Source: Polyangia bacterium (GTDB lineage: Bacteria; Myxococcota_A; Polyangia; Fen-1088). Taken from it: 64,000 nt of DNA. The stretch covers positions 1-64,000 of the forward strand of contig DATATI010000014.1 of the NCBI GenBank assembly GCA_036268875.1, in the 5' to 3' direction. Shown here piece after piece: positions 53,911-64,000 of the stretch. The notes below the pieces were generated by a model. It saw only the letters and a list, made by a program, of their open reading frames with translations, made no database searches and had not been told where the DNA came from. The translations under genes and the position numbers were made by a program. Every line of letters starts with the position of its first letter. Positions within the stretch are counted from its first letter, which is position 1.

Positions 53911-54177
53911 GCTGGCCGCGCGCGACGCCTTCGCGCAAGGGACCGGCCAGTCGTTCGCCGAGCCGCCGCCGCCGCCGGCGCCGCGACTGACCAAGCCGGC
54001 GGTCCTGCTGACGCCACCCCAGCCGGTGTACCCGCCGCAGGCGCTGGCCGAAAAGGTGTCCCCGACGTGACCCGGCAGATCGAAATCGACGCCGACGGCC
54101 AGGTGACCGCCGCGGTGGTCACCGCCCCCGGGTCGCCCGAAGGGTGTATGGTGAAGCGACGGGGGACAAAGACATGA
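53911..54177 (+). pseudogene. Frameshifted TonB C-terminal-like fragment
   Basis: One frame reads a Pro-rich stretch, then RLTKPAVLLTPPQPVYPPQA; after a shift near 54058 the next reads VTRQIEIDADGQVTAAVV and ends at a TGA. Together they match the start of the TonB C-terminal domain as found in myxobacterial TonB proteins and receptors. The rest of the domain is missing, so it is both shifted and truncated. It shares its last bases with the start of the Cys-rich protein gene. Confidence 0.6.
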
Positions 54178-54575
54178 CGAGATCCTTTGCCAGGGTGCTC
54201 ATCATCTTCGCCGCACAGTTGTTCATCGTCGGCGCAGGCGGTGGTCAAATCGCGGCAGCCAAACCCGCCAAGCAAAAGCAGGGCGACGCGAACGCCGGCG
54301 CGTCGGGCAATCCGGTGAACGCCTGTGGTTGCTACAGCACCGGGCAAGGCGCCTGCTTCTGCGCCAAGAAAGGCAAGTGCGGCTGTCCCGGCGAGTGTGA
54401 GCCGAAAGGCTGCGAAGAAAAGCGCGAGAAAGAACTGGAGCGCGAGATGGCCGCCGAAACCAAGAAGGCGGCCGAGGCGGATCGGAAACAGCGCAAGGCC
54501 TCAGCCGACGCCGAGAGAGCCAGGAACAAGGCCGACGACGAGCCGGCCACCAAGCCGTCGGCGAACAAACCCTAG
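54174..54575 (+). CDS. Small secreted Cys-rich protein with charged helical tail
   Basis: This encodes 133 residues. A signal peptide (MTRSFARVLIIFAAQLFIVGAG) is followed by a 35-residue core with nine Cys in C-G-C, CFC, CGC and C-x3-C spacing, suggesting metal or disulfide clusters, and a long Lys/Glu/Ala-rich helix (about 82-120) likely to be a coiled coil. No known metallothionein signature fits exactly. The stop codon overlaps that of the opposite gene in CTAG. Metal handling in the periplasm is a guess. Confidence 0.7.
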   Translation: MTRSFARVLIIFAAQLFIVGAGGGQIAAAKPAKQKQGDANAGASGNPVNACGCYSTGQGACFCAKKGKCGCPGECEPKGCEEKREKELEREMAAETKKAAEADRKQRKASADAERARNKADDEPATKPSANKP

Positions 54576-55396
54576 CGAGAGTTTGTTTCCTGGCGGTGCC
54601 GGCGGCGGCCGAGAGAGCTGGTCGATTTCGCCGACGGCGACTCGGCGCTGGCGACGACGGGCGGGATGCTGAAATTGCAGCGCAAGAAATGGCCGGGCAG
54701 GGTGGCGGACATGTGCCACTTCTGAATGGTGTGCACGATGCAGTCACCGCGTCCTTCGTCCAGCGGCGAGGCGCCCGACAAGCCCACCGACCCGACCAGA
54801 CCGTTCGGCTCGATATAAAAGATCGCCGCCACCGGCGCGGTCGCCGGCGATCCGCAACCGGCCAACTGGTGCCTCTGTCTCGACAGATCGTGTTCGACCT
54901 TCAGGCCGTCCAGGTTCAACACCGGCGCCTGTCCCGACGCACGAAATTCGATCGGGTAATCGAACGAAGTGGCCTTGTGGCCCTCCGGCGGCTTGAAGGC
55001 GATGTCGCGGCCGACGTGGACCAGGCAGCGCTCGACGCTGTAGTTCCCCAGATCCGACTCGGCCACCAGGACGTCGTCCGGTTTTCCCGTCGGCCCGACC
55101 AGAAACCGCAGCAGCACCCGGCCGCCGGCATAGCGCTGGGCGCGGCCGGCGTGTCTGTAACATCCTCGTAAATTCTCGAAGTGGTCGGCGATGGTCTCCT
55201 CGACGTCCGCGGTTTGCAGCACACCGAGCTCGCTGTCGACCTTGATCTCCGTCCCCGGCGACGAATCGTTCGGCCCCTGGCCAGGCTTCCCGGCGCGATG
55301 TCCGCGGCTCGCCAGCGCCTGGTCATCATCTTTTTTCTGCGCGTGCCCGCACCCGACGACCATCCCCGCCAACAAAACAGCCGTGGCCTTCTTCAT
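54572..55396 (-). CDS. AgmX/PglI-type lipoprotein
   Basis: This 274-residue protein has a lipoprotein signal (MKKATAVLLAGMVVGC, Cys16), a charged linker and two copies of a TonB-like/AgmX C-terminal unit: the first with IADHFENLRGCYRHAG, VLLRFLVGPTGKPDDVLV, the second with AAIFYIEPNGLVGSVGLSG and a following Cys-containing helix. AgmX in Myxococcus is linked to gliding motility, but this domain is widespread in the phylum. The ATG at 55396 is chosen over a GTG one codon before. The C-terminus is basic. Confidence 0.78.
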   Translation of the reverse strand: MKKATAVLLAGMVVGCGHAQKKDDDQALASRGHRAGKPGQGPNDSSPGTEIKVDSELGVLQTADVEETIADHFENLRGCYRHAGRAQRYAGGRVLLRFLVGPTGKPDDVLVAESDLGNYSVERCLVHVGRDIAFKPPEGHKATSFDYPIEFRASGQAPVLNLDGLKVEHDLSRQRHQLAGCGSPATAPVAAIFYIEPNGLVGSVGLSGASPLDEGRGDCIVHTIQKWHMSATLPGHFLRCNFSIPPVVASAESPSAKSTSSLGRRRHRQETNSR

Positions 55397-55569
55397 CACA
55401 ACAACCTCTCGCTACAAGTGCCGGTCGGTCTCCAAATCTTCTATCGCAACCCGTCGTCCAGATTTCCGTTGGCGAAAGCCCACTATTCCAGTCGGGAGGC
55501 GAGCTCTGCGCGGCCGGCTCGCCTTCCGGAGACGGGGTGGGCCGGCAGAAGGTTCCAGCCCTACGCCCC

Positions 55570-56022
55570 CTAGTAGGCGGGTTCGAACCGGTACTCGTAT
55601 TGCATCGATCCGCGGTTCGGCAAGGTCGGGTAGTCGAACTCTTTTAGCTTTTCCACCAGGCAGCTGCCCACCTCTGGGTTGTTCAAGGTGCCACCCACCA
55701 CCCTGACGTCGGCGGCGCGACCGTTCGGGTCCAGCGTCAGCATCACAAAGACCGAGCCCTTGAAGGCGCGATCGTGCTTGTCGTTCAAAACGTCCTGGTA
55801 ACATTTCAGCGTCGAGGTGTCTCGCTGCTGCAGCAACAGCTGAATCTCCGCTTGTTTATCAGGCGGAATCCCACCGATCGGCGGCGCCGGCTCGTCGCTT
55901 TTGAGCACCGTGACCCGCCGTTCGCCACTCTGGGTCTCCGCGCAGCCCGCGCCCGCCGCCGAACCCAGGCCGAAAACCAGCAGGACGTAAAACAGATTGC
56001 TAACCAGGGTGGCGCGTCGCAT
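55570..56022 (-). CDS. Short AgmX/PglI-type TonB-like lipoprotein
   Basis: This encodes 150 residues. The signal ends with a possible lipobox AGAGC (Cys27). The remainder is a single AgmX/PglI-like domain: TSTLKCYQDVLNDKHDRAFKG, VFVMLTLDPNGRAADVRVVG, VGSCLVEKLKEFDYPTLPN. GGAGG precedes the ATG at good spacing. It is about 170 bp ahead of the longer AgmX-type gene on the same strand, suggesting related roles. Confidence 0.82.
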   Translation of the reverse strand: MRRATLVSNLFYVLLVFGLGSAAGAGCAETQSGERRVTVLKSDEPAPPIGGIPPDKQAEIQLLLQQRDTSTLKCYQDVLNDKHDRAFKGSVFVMLTLDPNGRAADVRVVGGTLNNPEVGSCLVEKLKEFDYPTLPNRGSMQYEYRFEPAY

Positions 56023-56076
56023 GGAACCTCCGTTGCGGAGTTGTCGAAGACCTGCCGGCGAAACTTAGCGTCAGAT

Positions 56077-57219
56077 TCAGTCCTTCAGCAAGGCTGACGC
56101 GATGACCAGCCGCTGAATCTCGCTGGTGCCCTCATAAATCTCGGTGATCTTCGCGTCGCGAAAATGCCGCTCGACGGGAAAATCGGTCAGGTAACCATAC
56201 CCGCCGAAGATCTGCACCGCTTCCTTGGCGGCGCGGTTGGCAGCTTCCGAAGCGAACAGTTTGGCCATCGCTGCTTCGCTGGTGTACCGGGCGCCGCTGT
56301 CTTTTTTCACCGCCGCGCGCCAGACCAGCAAGCGGGCGGCGTCGATCTCCGTGCACATATCGGCCAGCTTGAACTGAATGGCCTGGTGCTCGGCGATCGG
56401 CTGCCCGAAGGTCTTGCGCTCGAGGGCGTACTTGGTGGCGTCTTCAAACGCGGCGCGCGCGATGCCCACCGCCTGCGCGGCGATGCCGATGCGTCCGCCG
56501 TCCAGCGTGGACATCGCCACCTTGAAGCCCTCGCCCGGCTTGCCCAGCATTGAATCGGTGTCGACGGCGCAGTCGGTGAAAAAGATCTGCGACGACGGCG
56601 CGCCCCGGATGCCCAGCTTGTCGTCGGTGGCGCCGATCTTCAGGCCAGGCGCGTTCGTCGGCACCACGAACGCCGAGATGCCGTGGGCGCGCTTGCCCGG
56701 TTCGGTGGTGGCGAACAACAGGACCACGTCGGCCACCGGCCCGTTGGTGATGAAGTTCTTGGTGCCGTTGATGATGAAGCCGGCTCCGCTGCGCACGGCG
56801 ATGGTTCGTTGCGCCGACGCGTCCGAGCCGGCCTCCGGTTCGGACAGCGCGAAACATCCCAGCGTCTTGCCGCTGGCCAACCCGGGCAGCCAGCGCTGTT
56901 TTTGGGCGTCGGTGCCGTAGCGCAAGATCGGATCACACACCAGCGAGTTCAGCACCGACATGATCACGCCCGTCGACGCACAGGCGCGCGAGATCTCTTC
57001 CAGGGCCAGCGCGTAACTGACGGTGTCCATCCCGGCGCCGCCCCAGGACTCCGGAACCGCCACGCCCATCAATCCCAGCTCGCCCATCTTGGCGACCAGC
57101 TCTTTCGGAAAGCGATGCTGCTTATCGATGGCCGCCGCCGCGGGCAAGACTTCTTGCGTGGCGAAGGCGCGCGCGGTGTCGCGTATCAGTTTCTGTTCGG
57201 GGGTGAGATCCAGATCCAT
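56077..57219 (-). CDS. Acyl-CoA dehydrogenase
   Basis: This 380-residue flavoenzyme introduces the alpha,beta double bond into an acyl-CoA, passing electrons to electron-transferring flavoprotein. [68 protein letters not shown] and [17 protein letters not shown], with the catalytic Glu in IYEGT, are all family motifs and resemble short-chain (butyryl-CoA) dehydrogenases. It is the last gene of a three-gene operon with thiolase and hydroxyacyl-CoA dehydrogenase. Confidence 0.93.
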   Translation of the reverse strand: MDLDLTPEQKLIRDTARAFATQEVLPAAAAIDKQHRFPKELVAKMGELGLMGVAVPESWGGAGMDTVSYALALEEISRACASTGVIMSVLNSLVCDPILRYGTDAQKQRWLPGLASGKTLGCFALSEPEAGSDASAQRTIAVRSGAGFIINGTKNFITNGPVADVVLLFATTEPGKRAHGISAFVVPTNAPGLKIGATDDKLGIRGAPSSQIFFTDCAVDTDSMLGKPGEGFKVAMSTLDGGRIGIAAQAVGIARAAFEDATKYALERKTFGQPIAEHQAIQFKLADMCTEIDAARLLVWRAAVKKDSGARYTSEAAMAKLFASEAANRAAKEAVQIFGGYGYLTDFPVERHFRDAKITEIYEGTSEIQRLVIASALLKD

Positions 57220-57236
57220 GGGTCGCCTATCTTATG

Positions 57237-58109
57237 TCAGGTCGGCGCGCTGCCAGCCGGCGGGTAGTTGTAAAAACCGCGCCCGGTCTTGCGCCCCAGC
57301 CAGCCGGCGGCGACGTATTGCCGCAGCAACGGACACGGCCGGTACTTCGGATCGCCGAGATCGCGGTGCAACACTTCCAGGATGGCCAGCGTGGTGTCGA
57401 GGCCAATCAAATCCATCAACGCGCACGGCCCCATCGGGTGGTTGAGACCCAGCGTGATGGCCACGTCGATGTCTTTCTCGACGGCGATCCCTTCGTAAAG
57501 GGCAAAACACGCCTCGTTCAACATCGGCATCAGGATGCGGTTGACGATGAACCCCGGGATGTCGCGCGAGCTGACCACCGTCTTGCCCAGATGTTCAGCC
57601 AGGGCGCGGGTGGTTTCGTAGGTGGCGTCCGACGTCGGCAGGCCGCGGATTATCTCCACCAGCTTCATCAGCGGCGGCGGATTCATGAAGTGCATCCCGA
57701 TCACCCGGTCGGGTCGGGTCACCGCCGCGCCGATGCCGGTGATGCTGATCGATGAGGTGTTCGTGGCCAGGATGACGCCGGCCCGGCAGCTTTGATCGAG
57801 GGCGGCGAAGATCTCGCGCTTGGTGTCGGGGCGTTCGGTGGCGGCTTCCACAACGAAGTCGACCGCCTCCAGATCGCCGCCATAAAGATCGGCCGGCTGG
57901 ATGCGCGACATGATCTGGTCGCGCTCCTCCGGGGTCAGCTTTTTCTTCTCGACCAGCTTGGCCAGCTGGGTGGCCACCGTGCTGCGGCCTTTGTCGGCGA
58001 TGCCGCGGGTGCTGTCAATCAGCGTGACGCCCAGGCCGTGCGCCGCCGCCACGTGGGCGATGCCGCGGCCCATCTGCCCGGCGCCAACGACGCCCAGGTG
58101 TTCGATCAT
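57237..58109 (-). CDS. 3-hydroxyacyl-CoA (3-hydroxybutyryl-CoA) dehydrogenase
   Basis: This 290-residue NAD(P)-dependent enzyme interconverts 3-hydroxybutyryl-CoA and acetoacetyl-CoA. The N-terminal Rossmann motif is [17 protein letters not shown]; catalytic residues appear in [18 protein letters not shown], and [19 protein letters not shown] and [18 protein letters not shown] are typical of the C-terminal domain. The ATG at 58109 is chosen; a GTG precedes it. It is flanked by thiolase (13 bases upstream) and acyl-CoA dehydrogenase (17 bases downstream). Confidence 0.94.
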   Translation of the reverse strand: MIEHLGVVGAGQMGRGIAHVAAAHGLGVTLIDSTRGIADKGRSTVATQLAKLVEKKKLTPEERDQIMSRIQPADLYGGDLEAVDFVVEAATERPDTKREIFAALDQSCRAGVILATNTSSISITGIGAAVTRPDRVIGMHFMNPPPLMKLVEIIRGLPTSDATYETTRALAEHLGKTVVSSRDIPGFIVNRILMPMLNEACFALYEGIAVEKDIDVAITLGLNHPMGPCALMDLIGLDTTLAILEVLHRDLGDPKYRPCPLLRQYVAAGWLGRKTGRGFYNYPPAGSAPT

Positions 58110-58122
58110 CACGTCGGCACCG

Positions 58123-59301
58123 TCACAGCCGCTCGATGGCCACGGCGATCCCTTCGCCGCCGCCGATGCACAGCGAGGCGACCCCGCGCTTCTTGCCCGC
58201 CGCGGTCAGCGCCGCCAGCAACGTCACCAGCACCCGCGCGCCGCTGGCGCCGATGGGATGGCCCAGCGCCACGGCGCCACCCCACACGTTCACCCGCGCC
58301 GGGTCCAGTCCCAGCATGCGGTTGTTGATCACCGAGACCACGGCGAACGCTTCATTGATTTCCCAAAGATCCACTTCGGCCGTCTTCCAGCCAATTTTTT
58401 TCAGCAGCTTGTCGATGGCGCCGGCGGGCGCGGTGGTGAACCATTCGGGCGCCTGGGCGTGGCCGGCCGAGCCGACGATGCGGCAGAGCGGCTTCCAGCC
58501 GTTGCTCTTGGCCAGCTCGGCGCTGGTCAGCACCAGGGCCGCGGCGCCGTCGTTGATCGACGAGGCGTTGCCGGCGGTGATGGTTCCGTCTTTTTGAAAC
58601 GCCGGCCGCAGACTGGGCAGCTTTTCGATGTCGCCGCGCTTGGGTTCTTCGTCCTCGCTGACGATCTTGGGCGGGCCTTTGCGTTGGGCGACCTCGACCG
58701 GCGCGATCTCGCCACGAAAGCTTCCCTCCGCCTGCGCGCGCAGAGCCCGGCGATAGGATTCGGCGGCAAAATCGTCCTGGTCCTTGCGCGAGACCCCTTT
58801 TTCCTTCGCGCACAGCTCGCCACAGTCGCCCATGTGGACGTTGCCGTAGGCGTCCCACAGACCGTCCTGAATCAGCGAATCGATCACCTGCGCGTGGCCC
58901 AAGCGCAGTCCCTCGCGCGCCTTGGGCAAAAGGTAGGGCGCATTCGACATCGACTCCATGCCGCCCGCCACCACCACCTCGTGTTCGCCGGTGGCGATGG
59001 CGTTCGCACCCAGAACGACAGCCTTCAAACCCGACCCGCAAACTTTGTTGACGGTGACCGCGCCGACCGATGGGGGAACGCCGGCGGCGATCGACGCCTG
59101 GCGCGCCGGTGCCTGACCGATGCCGGCGGGCAAAACACAGCCCATGTAGACCTCGCCCACGCTGGCGGGCGGGACGCCAGCCCGTTCCAACGCCGCCTTG
59201 ATGGCCACAGCGCCCAGTCGTGGCGCCGATACACTGGCCAGTTCGCCCTGGAACGACCCAATCGGGGTCCGCGCCCCGCTGACGATCACCACGTCTTTCA
59301 T
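58123..59301 (-). CDS. Acetyl-CoA C-acetyltransferase (thiolase)
   Basis: This 392-residue thiolase condenses two acetyl-CoA or cleaves acetoacetyl-CoA. The acyl-accepting Cys is in [25 protein letters not shown] follows, and the C-terminal His and Cys motifs are [22 protein letters not shown] and [13 protein letters not shown]. The start [13 protein letters not shown] fits the family; an ATG four codons earlier is unlikely. It is first in the operon with the hydroxyacyl-CoA and acyl-CoA dehydrogenases; no crotonase gene is in the operon. Confidence 0.95.
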   Translation of the reverse strand: MKDVVIVSGARTPIGSFQGELASVSAPRLGAVAIKAALERAGVPPASVGEVYMGCVLPAGIGQAPARQASIAAGVPPSVGAVTVNKVCGSGLKAVVLGANAIATGEHEVVVAGGMESMSNAPYLLPKAREGLRLGHAQVIDSLIQDGLWDAYGNVHMGDCGELCAKEKGVSRKDQDDFAAESYRRALRAQAEGSFRGEIAPVEVAQRKGPPKIVSEDEEPKRGDIEKLPSLRPAFQKDGTITAGNASSINDGAAALVLTSAELAKSNGWKPLCRIVGSAGHAQAPEWFTTAPAGAIDKLLKKIGWKTAEVDLWEINEAFAVVSVINNRMLGLDPARVNVWGGAVALGHPIGASGARVLVTLLAALTAAGKKRGVASLCIGGGEGIAVAIERL

Positions 59302-59383
59302 GGCGAAAATCATAGCGCGTTCGCGGCAACCCGTCGCCGGCGAGAATGTAGACTTTTATCTTACATATGCAACGATAGCCTTC

Positions 59384-60007
59384 ATGTCGTTATTGCTGCC
59401 GGGTGAGAGACGATCGATTTCGGTCTGGGAAACGGCGCTGGCGGTCGGATTGGTGCTGGGGCTCTGCGCGTTCGGTTGCGCCACGCCGGGGCACGGGCGT
59501 CACGCGCGCCCGACGGTCCTCGAAGCCGCACGCCGCGAGGCCCACGCGCTGGAACAACACGCCCCCCAGCCGGGCGGCGACGAGAGCGCGATCCTGGTCG
59601 CCCGCGCCCTGCGCGACACCGGCCTGCGCTTCGGGACCGATGGCAGCGCGCGCGCCCTGTGGGGTTATTTGCGAACCAGTCACCAGGTGGTCGCCGCCAG
59701 CCGCGCGCGCCCGGGCGACGTCGTCTTCTTCGACACCGTCGGCAGCGCCGAACGCCCACCCGAATGCGCTGACCACGCCGGCATCGTCACCGACGTCGAC
59801 GCCGCCGGGCGTATCGCTTTTCTGGAGATGCGCGACGGCCACATGCGCACAAGCTATGCCCACCCCGGGATGCCGCTGGTGCGTCGCGACGCCAGCGACC
59901 ACGTGTTGAACTCGTTCATGCGACCGAAGAAGATCGACGACCCGCCGGATCGCCGCTATTTCGCCGGCCAGATGCTGTGCGCGGTGGCTCGGGTCTCGCG
60001 TCTGTGA
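59384..60007 (+). CDS. NlpC/P60-like lipoprotein without the catalytic Cys
   Basis: This 207-residue protein has a lipoprotein signal (LAVGLVLGLCAFGC). The body resembles NlpC/P60 or CHAP amidase folds: AILVARALRDTGLRFG, RARPGDVVFFDTV, and CADHAGIVTDV with the expected His. Where active enzymes have Asp-Cys-Ser, this one has GTDGSARALWGY, so the nucleophile is absent and it may be a binding relative of cell-wall amidases. It is divergent from the thiolase operon, with about 80 bp between starts. Confidence 0.7.
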   Translation: MSLLLPGERRSISVWETALAVGLVLGLCAFGCATPGHGRHARPTVLEAARREAHALEQHAPQPGGDESAILVARALRDTGLRFGTDGSARALWGYLRTSHQVVAASRARPGDVVFFDTVGSAERPPECADHAGIVTDVDAAGRIAFLEMRDGHMRTSYAHPGMPLVRRDASDHVLNSFMRPKKIDDPPDRRYFAGQMLCAVARVSRL

Positions 60008-60221
60008 GGCCGCGGCCGCGCAAACCTTGTTGCGTACAACTGACAACTAGATTGCCGTTTGTTCAACCGCCGGCCCGGCTTTGCAAGGGCTTGCGCTGGA
60101 ACGGGCCTTGCGTTGGCCCATGACTGCACGATTGCAGGGAGAACGGAATCTCACCTATACTCAGCCGGTTTCCCCGGCACTCCCCAATCTGGTTCGACGA
60201 ACGTTTCCCAGGAGGATCCCC

Positions 60222-61667
60222 ATGACCGGTCTTTTGCCGCTGCGTTGGCGCCACGTTCGATGGGTTCTGGCCGCCGCGGCGCTGCCCGTTATCTGGGCCT
60301 GCACTTCGCCCCCGCTGTCGCCGCCAAACCCGGCGCCGGAGCGGACGCAAAACCAGGTGTTTCAGGCGGCGGTGAATCGCGACATCGACATCGTGTTCAT
60401 GATCGATAACTCGCTGTCCATGATGCCCCTTCAGGACAAGCTGGCGGCCAACTTTCCGATCTTCATGAACACGCTTTCGAGCCTCCCCGGAGGGCTGCCA
60501 AACGTGAATATCGGGGTCGTTTCGTCCAGCCTGGGCGCGGGGCCAATGGCGAATGTCGCTAATTGCCCGCTCGGAGGCGATCAAGGCCAATTTCAAAGCG
60601 CGCCTCAGGGCAACTGCATGACCGGGTTGGCCGCTGGCCAGCATTTTCTGTCTTCCATCGGCGGGATGAAAAACTTTACCGGCGACATCGCCACGGCGTT
60701 CTCGTGTATGGCCAAATTGGGCGATCAGGGATGCGGCTTCGAACACCAGTTTGCTTCCGTTTTGCAAGCGCTTGAACCTGGGCCCAATTTCCCCGCGACC
60801 AACGCCGACTTTCTTCGTCCCAATGCGTTCCTTTCGATCATTTTGATCACCAATGAAGATGACTGCTCGGCGCCGCCGGACACTGACCTTTTTGTGCCCA
60901 CCGGCTCAGCAACTGACCCAATGGGTTTGATGTCGCAGCTCGGCCCGCAGGCTTCGTATCGCTGCAACGAATTTGGTCACCTCTGCAATGGACAGAAGCC
61001 GCCACGCACCCCGGCCGTGCAGACCAACTGCACGTCTGCCGAGGACGGTCGGTTGCTGAAGGTGGCGGATGTTGTCGCGCGAACCAAGGCCCTGAAGAAC
61101 AACGATATGAGCAAGATTATTGTTGCCGCCGTTACGGGAGCACCAACTCCGTATGAGGTGATCATTCCCGACAATTCTGACCCCAGCTACACGGCGGGGA
61201 TTCCGAATATCAAGCATTCGTGTGTCGCCAAAGACGGCACCTACGCCGACCCATCCGTTCGAATCAAGCAATGGGTGGACGCTTTTAAGGGCACCTTCGT
61301 TTCCATCTGCGACGACACGTTCGAGCCGGCCCTCAAGCAAATCGCCGACGCCATCGGACAGGCCATCGGCCCGCAATGTGTGACCGGCCAACTGGTCGAT
61401 TCCGATCTCACCACCGCCGGCGTTCAACCGGACTGCACCGTCACTGACGTGACCACCAACGCCCAGGGCGCCGAGGTCCAGACGGCGGTGGCTAACTGCG
61501 CAAAAAATGGAGGCACCATGCCCTGCTGGGATGCCGTCCCGAACGACACGAGCTGCCCTGGCAAGACACTGATTGACGTCAAGCGCGCGGACAAGCCATC
61601 GAACCTGAAAACCGACGTGGCGTGCGCCGTCTGCATCGATGGCGTGACGAACCCAGGCTGCAAGTAA
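60222..61667 (+). CDS. VWA-domain lipoprotein
   Basis: This encodes 481 residues from MTGLLPLRWRHV, with a GGAGG site six bases before the ATG. A signal peptide ends in VIWAC (probable lipidated Cys about 24). A von Willebrand factor A domain begins DIDIVFMIDNSLSM, which holds the DxSxS metal site, and continues through FLSIILITNEDDCSAP, to about residue 385. The C-terminal part is Cys-rich. Such lipoproteins are numerous in myxobacteria and bind proteins at the surface. Codon third positions are less GC-rich here than in neighbours. Confidence 0.85.
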   Translation: MTGLLPLRWRHVRWVLAAAALPVIWACTSPPLSPPNPAPERTQNQVFQAAVNRDIDIVFMIDNSLSMMPLQDKLAANFPIFMNTLSSLPGGLPNVNIGVVSSSLGAGPMANVANCPLGGDQGQFQSAPQGNCMTGLAAGQHFLSSIGGMKNFTGDIATAFSCMAKLGDQGCGFEHQFASVLQALEPGPNFPATNADFLRPNAFLSIILITNEDDCSAPPDTDLFVPTGSATDPMGLMSQLGPQASYRCNEFGHLCNGQKPPRTPAVQTNCTSAEDGRLLKVADVVARTKALKNNDMSKIIVAAVTGAPTPYEVIIPDNSDPSYTAGIPNIKHSCVAKDGTYADPSVRIKQWVDAFKGTFVSICDDTFEPALKQIADAIGQAIGPQCVTGQLVDSDLTTAGVQPDCTVTDVTTNAQGAEVQTAVANCAKNGGTMPCWDAVPNDTSCPGKTLIDVKRADKPSNLKTDVACAVCIDGVTNPGCK

Positions 61668-61784
61668 CAGCATTGTTGGCGGGCTGATCTGGCGATCGAC
61701 TGGCGATCACTGAATCTGCGCCGTCGCTTTCAGTCCGGCGCGGGGGACAAGGCGCCGCTGTCAATCGCCGGCGATGGGCGAGGC

Positions 61785-62531
61785 GTGCTGTGCCTGCACG
61801 GGATTACTGGCACGCCGTACGAAGTCCGTCCGATCGCCGAGGCGGTGGCCCGCGCCGGCTGCAGCGTCGAATCGCCGATGCTGGCCGGCCACGGCCAGAC
61901 CCTGCGCGCGCTGGCCGCCACGCAATGGCCCGATTGGCTGCACACCGCCGAGGACAGCATGAACGCGCTCTCGGCGCGCGTCGGCGAGCGGCCAATCGCC
62001 GTGGTCGGCTTCTCGATGGGTGGACTTCTGGCCTTGCGCCTGGCCCGGCTTTATCCCGAGCGCATCGCCGCTCTGGTGATCATCGCTGCGCCGCTGCGCC
62101 TGCGATCATTCCAGGTGCGTGGCGTGCGCGCGCTGTCGCGGTTGCCGGTGAATTTTCGCCGGCTGCCGTTCGCGGCGGTGCCCAAGCTGAACGGCTCCGA
62201 CGTGTCGGATCCGGTGGTGCGCTATGAAAACCCCGGCCTGCGCGCCTTCCCGATCTCGGCGGTGAGCAGCCTGCTCGATCTGATGGACACCGTGCGCGCC
62301 GACCTGCCTTTCATCAAGACGCCGACGCTGGTGGTACACGGCCGCAACGACCACACGGTGCCGATGGACGATTCGCTGGAGCTGACCGGGAGCTTGGGCT
62401 CGGACGTGATCGAACGGTTGTGGCTGGATCGCTCGTTCCACATCGTCACCATGGACGTCGAGCGCCCGCTGGTGGTCGAGACGGTGACGAAGTTTCTGCT
62501 TCGGCACGCCGGCTGGCCCGAAGCACGATAA
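61785..62531 (+). CDS. Alpha/beta hydrolase (carboxylesterase/monoacylglycerol lipase-like)
   Basis: This protein of about 248 residues has the oxyanion motif LCLHGITGTPYEV, nucleophile elbow VGFSMGGLLAL with Ser, acid residue in LVVHGRNDHTVP, and a late His in RSFHIVTMD. It resembles bacterial carboxylesterases and monoacylglycerol lipases. The GTG at 61785 lies inside the first conserved strand, so the true N-terminus is probably about 20-30 codons upstream, perhaps at a CTG near 61689; no ATG exists there. It is next to glycerol kinase, which would fit release of glycerol from lipids (inference). Confidence 0.85.
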   Translation: MLCLHGITGTPYEVRPIAEAVARAGCSVESPMLAGHGQTLRALAATQWPDWLHTAEDSMNALSARVGERPIAVVGFSMGGLLALRLARLYPERIAALVIIAAPLRLRSFQVRGVRALSRLPVNFRRLPFAAVPKLNGSDVSDPVVRYENPGLRAFPISAVSSLLDLMDTVRADLPFIKTPTLVVHGRNDHTVPMDDSLELTGSLGSDVIERLWLDRSFHIVTMDVERPLVVETVTKFLLRHAGWPEAR

Positions 62532-62577
62532 CCGGTCCCGGCGCCACCGGGCCCAGCAGTGGTAGGCTGCGCGCCGC

Positions 62578-64000
<1,423 letters not shown>

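Noticed and set aside
55575-55600. GGTTCGAACC resembling a tRNA T-loop
   Set aside because: It lies at the end of a coding sequence and no acceptor, D or anticodon arms can be drawn around it.
59314-59383. Imperfect TGTA/TTACA palindrome in the divergent promoter region
   Set aside because: Only a few bases pair and no known operator consensus fits, so it is not supported as a regulatory site.

Overview
The window is very GC-rich and densely coded. It has many secreted lipoproteins with low-complexity Ala/Asp or Gly/Thr linkers, two Hanks-type Ser/Thr kinases, an FHA-containing sigma-54 activator, a DUF4388 protein, AgmX/PglI-type lipoproteins, a MYXO-CTERM-like tail and an ADYC-like exported protein. 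This mix points to a member of the Myxococcota (former Deltaproteobacteria), probably an uncultured relative of the Polyangia. That placement is inference from gene content; no rRNA or tRNA gene is visible.

Layout. 1-3600: a lipoprotein gene, a decayed IS66-family element bounded by an imperfect 17-bp inverted repeat, and a frameshifted MYXO-CTERM-like gene tail. 3553-13980 (minus): a tight three-gene unit encoding a membrane Ser/Thr kinase fused to an FGE-like domain, a 1985-residue exported protein starting with 14 identical GLTAQ pentapeptides, and an FHA/GGDEF-like/AAA+ sigma-54 activator. 14.1-24.4 kb: a second kinase, a TPR protein with panD, a DUF429 protein, a glycosyltransferase/oxidoreductase/HAD operon, a HEAT-like protein with mutM, and a DUF4388 protein, with several broken gene tails between them. 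24.5-27.1 kb: three exported proteins (SMP-30-like, CBM3-like, small conserved).

27.3-36.1 kb (plus): hisD followed 8 bp later by an ethanolamine-degradation cluster: eutB, a lipoprotein gene translationally coupled at both ends, eutC, and a gene fusing the microcompartment shell protein EutL to an EutT-type cobalamin adenosyltransferase. A methyltransferase and ligA follow. EutBC needs adenosylcobalamin, so the fusion would tie cofactor supply to a shell-type trimer, yet no other shell gene is in the window. This is the most unusual system here.

36.1-48.9 kb: a receiver protein, a MinD-PilZ fusion, an Smr protein, GAPDH, RarD, a CPBP-family membrane protein with a clear terminator, a DUF5916-type outer-membrane protein, and an arginine-pathway pair (acetylcitrulline/acetylornithine deacetylase with vertebrate-type N-acetylglutamate synthase). 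49-64 kb: a hybrid histidine kinase, an enoyl-CoA isomerase, lysA, a broken TonB tail, a small Cys-rich secreted protein, two AgmX-type lipoproteins, a thiolase/hydroxyacyl-CoA dehydrogenase/acyl-CoA dehydrogenase operon, an NlpC/P60-like lipoprotein, a VWA lipoprotein, an alpha/beta hydrolase, and glycerol kinase running off the right edge. At least seven gene remnants with frameshifts or truncation occur; these may be real decay, or in part assembly indels.
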